Below are positions 59,106 to 64,000 of a stretch of DNA of 64,000 nucleotides, one piece after another. The stretch spans positions 1-64,000 of the forward strand of contig CAZUCA010000008.1 in NCBI GenBank assembly GCA_964619125.1. Direction: 5' to 3'. The position numbers and the translations under genes were made by a program. Origin of the DNA: Owenweeksia sp964619125 (GTDB taxonomy: Bacteria; Bacteroidota; Bacteroidia; Flavobacteriales; Schleiferiaceae). Positions within the stretch are counted from its first letter, which is position 1; each line of letters starts with the position of its first letter. The notes beneath the pieces were generated by a model. That model had not been told where the DNA came from, searched no databases, and worked only from the letters and a program-made list of their open reading frames with translations.

Positions 59106-60515
59106 ATGGAAGAGATAGTTTCGGATGTTCCCCTGATTACCAACGACGCCGCTGTTTTTGGCCTCTTAATGGCGCTCTTGTTGCTCATTTTCAAGACCAG
59201 CGAAAAACCTGCCTTTCAGAAGTTTTACAAGGTAATACCGGCGCTGCTGCTTTGCTACTTCCTGCCCTCGGTTTTCAGTTCACTGGGAGTAATTGCCCCG
59301 GCCTGGATTGACCTTACTGCCGCCAAGGATTTTCTCAGCAGCCAGGGCTACGACCTCAGTGGGGTAAACAAGCTTAAGGAGTTCAAGGCATTTGTAGCCG
59401 ACAACGAAATTCCGGTAGATTCACTTGAAGCCTTTATCGGAAAGTCACACCTCTATTTTGTGGCCTCACGTTACCTGCTTCCTGCCAGCCTTATACTATT
59501 AACTCTTAGTATTAACCTGAGGGAAGTATTTAAGCTGGGGCCGAAAGCCTTAATTATGTTTTTTACCGGCACGGTGGGGGTAGTTATCGGCGGGCCGCTC
59601 GCTATCCTGCTGTTCAGCTCTTTTGCCCCTGACGCGGTAGGCGGTGTGGCCCCCAATGAAGTGTGGCGTGGCATGACCACCATTGCCGGTAGCTGGATCG
59701 GCGGAGGTGCCAACCAGGCTGCCATGTACGAGATCTTCTCTGAAGGTAAAAACCTGATCTCAGGTAAACTCTACTCCATAATGATCACGGTTGACATTAT
59801 TGTGGCTGAAATATGGATGGCCTTTCTGTTGTTGGGTGTGGGCCGTAGTAATAGCCTCGACAAATTTTTTAAAGCCGACGCCACCGCCGTAACCGAACTC
59901 AAAAACCATATGCATGAGTTCAGTCAGAAAATTGCCCGTATCCCAAGCTTCAATGACCTGATGGTAGTGTTGGGGATTGGTCTCGGACTTACCGGGCTTT
60001 CCCACCTGTTAGCCGACCGCATTGCCCCCTGGATCAGAGAAAATGCCCCTAAATTGCACGATAGCTTCAGCCTGGGCAGTGGCTTTTTCTGGCTAATAGT
60101 TCTGGCCACCACCTTCGGCATTATCCTTTCCTTTACCAAAGCCCGTAATTATGAGGGTGCCGGAGCTTCCAAAATCGGCAGTGTGTTTATCTACATCCTG
60201 GTGGCCACTATCGGCATGAAAATGAACGTAACCGCCATTTTTGACAATCCTATGTTATTTTTAGTAGGACTTTGCTGGATGGCGATACACGTGCTGTTGC
60301 TGCTTATCGTGGGGAAATTAATCCGGGCTCCCTTCTTCTTTCTGGCCGTGGGCAGTAAGGCCAACATTGGTGGTGCAGCCTCAGCGCCGGTGGTAGCGGC
60401 AGCCTTTCACCCCTCACTGGCGCCGGTTGGCGTGCTGCTGGCGGTATTGGGTTATGCCCTCGGCACCTATGGCGCCCTAATCTGCGGATGGCTAATGCAG
60501 GGGGTGGCACCTTAA
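59106..60515 (+). CDS. DUF819 family polytopic membrane protein
   Basis: A 469-residue protein of the DUF819 (YjcL-like) family with about ten to eleven membrane segments. Family-typical segments are NDAAVFGLLMALLLLIF near the N-terminus, FFTGTVGVVIGGPLAILLF, MTTIAGSWIGGGANQAAM, GSVFIYILVATIGMKMN and a final KANIGGAASAPVVAAAFHPSLAPVGVLLAVLGYALGTYG. The Gly-rich inverted half-repeats suggest a transporter fold, but no substrate is established. Between the second and third segments it carries a soluble insert of about 45 residues (FLSSQGYDLSGVNKLKEFKAFVADNEIP). A TATTTTTG element lies 20 nt before the start. An M28 peptidase gene follows after 10 nt, so the two are co-transcribed. Confidence 0.9.
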   Translation: MEEIVSDVPLITNDAAVFGLLMALLLLIFKTSEKPAFQKFYKVIPALLLCYFLPSVFSSLGVIAPAWIDLTAAKDFLSSQGYDLSGVNKLKEFKAFVADNEIPVDSLEAFIGKSHLYFVASRYLLPASLILLTLSINLREVFKLGPKALIMFFTGTVGVVIGGPLAILLFSSFAPDAVGGVAPNEVWRGMTTIAGSWIGGGANQAAMYEIFSEGKNLISGKLYSIMITVDIIVAEIWMAFLLLGVGRSNSLDKFFKADATAVTELKNHMHEFSQKIARIPSFNDLMVVLGIGLGLTGLSHLLADRIAPWIRENAPKLHDSFSLGSGFFWLIVLATTFGIILSFTKARNYEGAGASKIGSVFIYILVATIGMKMNVTAIFDNPMLFLVGLCWMAIHVLLLLIVGKLIRAPFFFLAVGSKANIGGAASAPVVAAAFHPSLAPVGVLLAVLGYALGTYGALICGWLMQGVAP

Positions 60516-60525
60516 AACAAAGCCT

Positions 60526-61899
60526 ATGAAAAAGCACTTTCTATTACTTCTGTTAGCGGTACTTCTCCGCCCGGCCCAGGGCCAGGACAGCCTTGAGACT
60601 GCGGTTATAAAAAGCATCTACACCACCGCCTTAAGCAACAACCAAGGTTACCAATGGCTCAGTGGCCTCACTGAAATAGGAGGAAGGCTGGCCGGGTCAG
60701 CACAAGCGGATGAAGCCGTCAGTTATTTCAAAGCTATCGCCGATTCATTAGGCTTCAAAACCGAGTTGCAGCCGGTAAAAGTGCCCCACTGGGTGCGCGG
60801 CGAAGAACCCCGCAGCTACTATAGCAGCGGCGGTCGTGAATACGAGGTTAACTATTGTGCCCTGGGCGGCTCCGTGCCCACCCCTGAAGAAGGCCTGGAG
60901 GCCGAGGTGGTGGAGATCAGCAGTTTTGAAGCGCTGAGTCAGATCCCGGAGAACGGGCTGGAGGGAAAAATTGCCTTTTACAACATTCCCATGGACCCTG
61001 CTTATATAAACACCTTTTTTGCTTACAGCCGGGCGGTAAAGCAACGCTGGGCCGGAGCGCTCGAGGCCTCAAAAAAAGGAGCGGTGGCCGTAATCACCCG
61101 CTCCCTGAGCAGCACCATCAATAAGATTCCCCATACCGGCAGTATGACCTATCAGGGTGCCAGCAAAAAAATACCGGCTATCTCCATCAGTACTTACGAT
61201 GCCGAAAACCTGAGTTGCCGGCTTAAGCAGGACCCTGGCCTGAACTATTATATGAAGCTGAATTGTGAGTGGAAGGACAGCGTACTAACCCATAACCTGG
61301 TGGCAGATCTTCCCGGCAAAGAAGCACCGGAGGAGTACATCCTGATCAGCGGTCACCTCGATTCCTGGGACCTGGGGGATGGGGCCCACGATGATGGTGC
61401 CGGCTGCGTACATGCCCTTGAGGCCGCCTGGTTATTACAGAAACTTGACCTGCTACCGGGACGCAGCCTGCGAGTGGTTTTTTATATGAATGAGGAATTT
61501 GGCTTAAGCGGAGCCCGCAGTTATGCCCGCCATTCCCGGCAGGCGGGTATCAAGCATGTTATTGCAATGGAGTCGGATGCAGGCGGGTTTTCACCGCGTG
61601 GTTATAACCTGCAGGCAGCAGATTCAATTGTAGACAAGGTCAAGGCTTTCAGAAGTCTGCTGGAGCCTTATGGCATTCACCGCTTTAGTCGTAGTGGGGC
61701 TGGTGCCGATATTTCTCAAATATCCTCACCTGACCTGGTTATGGTAGGCCTCTCACCTGACAACCATCGCTATTTTGAAATACATCACACCAAAAATGAC
61801 GTCTTGAGTGCGGTAAACCCCCGCGAACTGGAAATGGGATCAGCGGCCATGGCCGCCCTTATCTACCTTCTCGACAAGTACGATGTGGTAAGCCGCTAG
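60526..61899 (+). CDS. Secreted M28-family zinc peptidase
   Basis: A 457-residue exported metallopeptidase related to carboxypeptidase Q/aminopeptidase. It has a signal peptide (MKKHFLLLLLAVLLRPAQGQ). A PA domain insert spans about 110-220 (VEISSFEALSQIPENGLEGKIAFYN). The co-catalytic zinc site is complete: His277 and Asp in SGHLDSWDLGDGAHDDGAGC, Glu-Glu in NEEFGLSGARSYA, Asp in MESDAGGF and His in FEIHHTKNDV. No T9SS or lipoprotein signal is seen, so it is probably periplasmic or released. With the DUF819 protein upstream it could form a peptide degradation and uptake unit; that is inference. The stop overlaps the next, convergent gene by 4 nt. Confidence 0.93.
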   Translation: MKKHFLLLLLAVLLRPAQGQDSLETAVIKSIYTTALSNNQGYQWLSGLTEIGGRLAGSAQADEAVSYFKAIADSLGFKTELQPVKVPHWVRGEEPRSYYSSGGREYEVNYCALGGSVPTPEEGLEAEVVEISSFEALSQIPENGLEGKIAFYNIPMDPAYINTFFAYSRAVKQRWAGALEASKKGAVAVITRSLSSTINKIPHTGSMTYQGASKKIPAISISTYDAENLSCRLKQDPGLNYYMKLNCEWKDSVLTHNLVADLPGKEAPEEYILISGHLDSWDLGDGAHDDGAGCVHALEAAWLLQKLDLLPGRSLRVVFYMNEEFGLSGARSYARHSRQAGIKHVIAMESDAGGFSPRGYNLQAADSIVDKVKAFRSLLEPYGIHRFSRSGAGADISQISSPDLVMVGLSPDNHRYFEIHHTKNDVLSAVNPRELEMGSAAMAALIYLLDKYDVVSR

Positions 61900-62549
61900 C
61901 TGGAGGCTACAATCACCTGGTTAGACCCCAGCAACTCTAAAACCTTTACCGGGCCAAACACTTTGCGATAGCTGTCCATCAGCGCCCTGAATTTACCGCG
62001 GTTCCAAATCATCAGGTTGTGATACAATTGCCCGCCAGGCCGCAAGTGGGCTTTTACAGCCCGCAGAAAGCTACTGCTGGTGGCAAAGTCCGCCACCTCA
62101 TTATCTATGAAGAGATCTATAAAAATGAGGTCGAAGCTATTGCGGTTGTGAGTTAAAAATGTCCGCGCATCCTCTATTACCAGCTCACTGCCTTCGAAAC
62201 TGTCCGGAAAATGCCTGCGGGCGAAGTTTAGCAGTGCGCGGTCGTGATCTACCCCGGTAATCTTGCCTTTAAAATGATAGCAGCCCCGTAACAGCTGCAC
62301 TAAGGTGCCGGCACCAAAGCCCAACATCAGGACCTCACTCTGGGTTAACAATGGTGGAGGCGGCGGCATTTGGCGCAGAGCGAGTTGAAATACCCGAGCC
62401 AAACTGCCAAAGGAGTAATTGGAATTCAGGGTGTTGAGTACCTTTTTACCATATTCAAGTCGTACCTCTACCGGCCCGGAATAGTCACTGGCAGCGTGAT
62501 ACAGCCGGATCGGGTATAAATAGCTTAAAAAATGGACAATTTTTTTCAC
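61896..62549 (-). CDS. Spermidine-synthase-like SAM-dependent methyltransferase
   Basis: A 217-residue class I methyltransferase-fold protein of the spermidine synthase-like group. The SAM motif I is EVLMLGFGAGTLVQLL (about 68-83), motif II TGVDHDRALLNFARRHFP, and LVIEDARTFLTHNRNSFDLIFIDLFIDNEVADF carries the binding and acidic residues. The first 45 residues (LSYLYPIRLYHAASDYSGPVEVRLEYGKKVL) replace the N-terminal beta-domain of true spermidine synthase, so polyamine synthesis is unlikely. The substrate is unknown. It is a single gene converging with the M28 peptidase. Confidence 0.88.
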   Translation of the reverse strand: MKKIVHFLSYLYPIRLYHAASDYSGPVEVRLEYGKKVLNTLNSNYSFGSLARVFQLALRQMPPPPPLLTQSEVLMLGFGAGTLVQLLRGCYHFKGKITGVDHDRALLNFARRHFPDSFEGSELVIEDARTFLTHNRNSFDLIFIDLFIDNEVADFATSSSFLRAVKAHLRPGGQLYHNLMIWNRGKFRALMDSYRKVFGPVKVLELLGSNQVIVASS

Positions 62550-62590
62550 TTACTGTGAACCAATTAGAATCTTTCTAAGTTAATAAGACT

Positions 62591-62610
62591 GGTTAAGGTT
62601 TGGTTAATTG
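62591..62610 (+). repeat. 20-nt element upstream of terminator, copy 2
   Basis: Identical in all 20 positions to the element downstream of the RND permease (43648-43667, minus strand). It lies 16-18 nt before a strong terminator, but here no gene on the plus strand precedes it; the nearest plus-strand stop is 690 nt upstream. Confidence 0.85.
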
Positions 62611-62625
62611 TTTTGATTTAGTTTG

Positions 62626-62656
62626 AAGAGGGAGGCTCCGGCCTCCCTCTTTTTTT
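62626..62656 (+). terminator. Orphan intrinsic terminator (plus strand)
   Basis: A perfect 9-bp stem GAGGGAGGC / GCCTCCCTC (62628-62636 and 62641-62649), a TCCG tetraloop and a seven-T tract. It is followed 58 nt later by the YkuK-family start. No gene is visible that it would end, so it marks a small RNA, a long antisense 3' end or an attenuator. Confidence 0.85.
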
Positions 62657-62714
62657 GTCTCCCCCGCAACTCTCAGAATTATTACTTACTTTTCTTAGGC
62701 TGAAAAATTTAGCC

Positions 62715-63176
62715 ATGAACGGCAATGGTTCACCCGCATATAAAATTACTCACGGACGCGATGTAGGCAATTACCGCCAATTTGTGCAGGAGTGGTTACA
62801 CAATCACCCCCAGGGTGAAATTCATATTGGCTGCGACTCCAAGCGCCGCGGCAAAAGGGTCAAATATTCTACCGTGATCTGTCTCTGGAATGTGGGGAAG
62901 GGCGTGAGTGAACTTTACCACAATGAGGTGGAAACCGCTCCGGCCGATGATTATACGCGGCTTTGGAACGAGGTAACCAGGGCAGTGGATGCCGCCGAAC
63001 CGCTCAAGGATCTTTGTAAGATTACTGTACATGTGGATATTAACTCCAACCCCAAATACCGCTCTCACCGACTGTACGATGCCAGTATCGGCTTAATAAC
63101 TTCAATGGGATTTAAAGGCGTCGGAAAACCATGGTCATGGGCAGCTAGTTGTGGTGCCCATCGGCATTGTCAATAA
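62715..63176 (+). CDS. YkuK-family (RNase H-like, DUF458) protein
   Basis: A 153-residue protein of the YkuK/DUF458 family, which has a ribonuclease H-like fold. The parts GEIHIGCDSKRRGKRVKYSTVICLW (first strand with the conserved Asp) and HVDINSNPKYRSHRLYDASIGLITSMGF (second acidic strand) are clear. The C-terminus WAASCGAHRHCQ is a variant of the usual WAAS.AAD form. I chose the ATG at 62715 because it starts after the terminator; the longer frame would pass through the T tract. Family members are found in spore formers and Bacteroidota, and enzymatic activity is not established. Confidence 0.9.
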   Translation: MNGNGSPAYKITHGRDVGNYRQFVQEWLHNHPQGEIHIGCDSKRRGKRVKYSTVICLWNVGKGVSELYHNEVETAPADDYTRLWNEVTRAVDAAEPLKDLCKITVHVDINSNPKYRSHRLYDASIGLITSMGFKGVGKPWSWAASCGAHRHCQ

Positions 63177-63249
63177 CACTTTTTCAACAGCTTTTGTGGA
63201 TAACTGTCCGACGCGGCCAGTAAGTGATTGATTTGTAGTCCCTTAAAAT

Positions 63250-63279
63250 TTGTTTTGTAACAAAAGCTTTTTATATTCG
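63250..63279 (+). promoter_or_regulatory. Possible promoter of the small ORF at 63308
   Basis: TTG (63250-63252), a 19-nt spacer and TATATTCG (63272-63279), one base from TAnnTTTG, 29 nt before the ATG. An imperfect palindrome TTTTG-TAA-CAAAA lies just downstream of the TTG. Confidence 0.45.
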
Positions 63280-63307
63280 TTAGCGAAACATTTAACACTA
63301 CGAACCC

Positions 63308-63484
63308 ATGCATTTCTTCGTCTCTCTACTCGAGCAGATTGCTGCAGAGCCTATGCATGGCGGTGGTAAGATCACTTCTACTCTCGACTGCATTAACAAC
63401 CCGGCCCGCCCGGAATGCAACATCACTCCCAATCGCCCCGAAGTGTTTAAACAGTTTAACTACCGCTTTAAAAAGGCAATTTAG
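63308..63484 (+). CDS. Small protein of 58 residues, unrecognised
   Basis: ATG at 63308 to TAG at 63484. The peptide starts MHFFVSLLEQIAAEPMHGGG, continues with two cysteines in TLDCINNPARPECNITPN, and ends NYRFKKAI. It is soluble, without a membrane segment or export signal. Support for a real gene comes from a promoter-like sequence 29 nt upstream, a position in an otherwise gene-free 300-nt gap, and a balanced, natural composition. Its stop codon overlaps the stop of the convergent E1 gene. I do not recognise a family. Confidence 0.5.
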   Translation: MHFFVSLLEQIAAEPMHGGGKITSTLDCINNPARPECNITPNRPEVFKQFNYRFKKAI

Positions 63485-64000
63485 TAATCTAGCAAGGCGG
63501 CAATAGCCGTGGCAACTTTATCGGCATTGGGGATCATGGTTTCCTCAAGGGTGCTGTTCAGAGGTATGGCTGGCATATCTTCGGCCCCAATTACGCGCAC
63601 CGGTGCATCGAGCTGGGCAAAGCATTCATTTTGAATAAACCCACAAAGGCCCTGGGCGAAGGAATTTTTCACCGGCTCTTCGGTAACCACCAGGCAACGG
63701 CCGTGCTCTTTTACGCGCGCCACAATCAATTCCTCATCCAGGGGGTGAATGGTGCGGAGGTCCACCACCTCCACCTGGCCCTTAAAGGTGGAGCCCGCTT
63801 TTTTGCTCCAGTAAACTCCCATTCCATAAGTAATAATCACACAGCTTTCGCCTGCTTTTATCCTGTCTTCGTCGGCCGGGTAAGCGATTCTCCCCTTACC
63901 AAAAGGAATAATATAATCTTTGGAGGGCTCAACCGTCTTGGCATCACCGGTACCTTTAATTTTACTCCAATACAAGCCTTTATGCTCCAGCATTACCACC
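63481..64000 (-). CDS. Pyruvate/2-oxoacid dehydrogenase E1, beta part (C-terminal, truncated by window)
   Basis: The gene runs off the right end of the window; about 173 C-terminal residues are visible. They contain PFGKGRIAYPADEDRIKAGESCVIITYGMGVYW, VEVVDLRTIHPLDEELIVARVKEHGRCLVVTEE and FAQGLCGFIQNECFAQLDAPVRVIGAEDMPAIPLN, the C-terminal domain of the transketolase-like E1 beta chain. The protein uses thiamine diphosphate to decarboxylate pyruvate or a branched-chain 2-oxoacid for the lipoyl complex. In many Bacteroidota the alpha and beta chains are fused in one polypeptide; whether that holds here cannot be seen. Its stop is 3 nt inside the end of the small ORF. Confidence 0.93.
   Translation of the reverse strand, partial: VVMLEHKGLYWSKIKGTGDAKTVEPSKDYIIPFGKGRIAYPADEDRIKAGESCVIITYGMGVYWSKKAGSTFKGQVEVVDLRTIHPLDEELIVARVKEHGRCLVVTEEPVKNSFAQGLCGFIQNECFAQLDAPVRVIGAEDMPAIPLNSTLEETMIPNADKVATAIAALLDY

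Noticed and set aside
1..64000. Mobile element, prophage, CRISPR or tRNA genes
   Set aside because: No transposase, integrase, phage structural gene, repeat-spacer pattern or tRNA-like T-loop sequence was found; the gaps between genes are too small for most of these.

Overview
The window is chromosomal DNA from a member of the Bacteroidota, most likely a Flavobacteriales-type organism (a Cryomorphaceae/Schleiferiaceae-like lineage is a guess, not a demonstration). The evidence is five exported proteins with type IX secretion system (T9SS) C-terminal sorting domains, Bacteroidota-specific families (HU-CCDC81-SPOR protein, DUF6427 and DUF6341 next to purD, menaquinone-type MenB), and repeated Bacteroidota promoter signatures (TTG, about 18-20 nt, TAnnTTTG) in front of genes. 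Coding density is very high, with many 4-nt ATGA start/stop overlaps. I saw no tRNA, rRNA, CRISPR array, insertion sequence, integrase or phage gene.

Layout. 1-8.2 kb: a 5'-truncated hypothetical gene, a small membrane protein, a secreted coiled-coil protein, menB, a CsaA-type tRNA-binding protein, a secreted thioredoxin-like protein, then on the minus strand purine nucleoside phosphorylase with a DUF2064 glycosyltransferase, a single-domain response regulator and dprA. 8.3-13.4 kb is the most unusual block: a T9SS-exported repeat protein is divergent from an ECF sigma factor. The sigma gene overlaps a gene for a protein that joins an anti-sigma-like cytoplasmic segment, one membrane helix, a long disordered linker and an outer-membrane beta-barrel. 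An envelope HU-CCDC81/SPOR protein follows. 13.4-23.2 kb is housekeeping: acyl-CoA thioesterase, DUF6427, DUF6341, purD, DUF2254, gdhA, gatC-plsC, trpS, lepA.

23.6-31.2 kb is a tandem array of three very large T9SS type B (CHU_C/gliding-motility C-terminal domain) surface proteins. Copies 2 and 3 share a 915-nt block that I read as identical, although their 5' halves differ, which is a clear gene-conversion or recent-recombination footprint. 31.2-38.4 kb, minus strand, is a compact block pepA-pdxA-yceD(DUF177)-rpmF-plsX-fabH-accB-accC for fatty-acid and phospholipid precursor synthesis. 38.6-43.6 kb holds a fourth, fibronectin-like T9SS type B protein, then ribE convergent with dxs.

43.7-50.3 kb is a tetR-tolC-adaptor-RND efflux operon with a clear inverted-repeat operator and an intrinsic terminator. 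50.4-62 kb holds asnS, rpoN with a PAP2-like membrane protein, a beta-barrel protein, lysS, a MutS2-family ATPase without a Smr domain, a DUF819 transporter-like protein, an M28 peptidase and a spermidine-synthase-like methyltransferase. The last 1.5 kb has an orphan terminator preceded by a 20-nt element that also occurs downstream of the RND gene, a YkuK-family protein, an unrecognised 58-residue ORF and the C-terminus of a pyruvate-dehydrogenase-type E1 subunit that runs off the end.

Best candidates for something new: the sigma/trans-envelope beta-barrel pair; the homogenised T9SS surface-protein array with its nested hairpin between copies 2 and 3; and the shared 20-nt terminator-proximal element, possibly marking a small RNA at about 62.6 kb.
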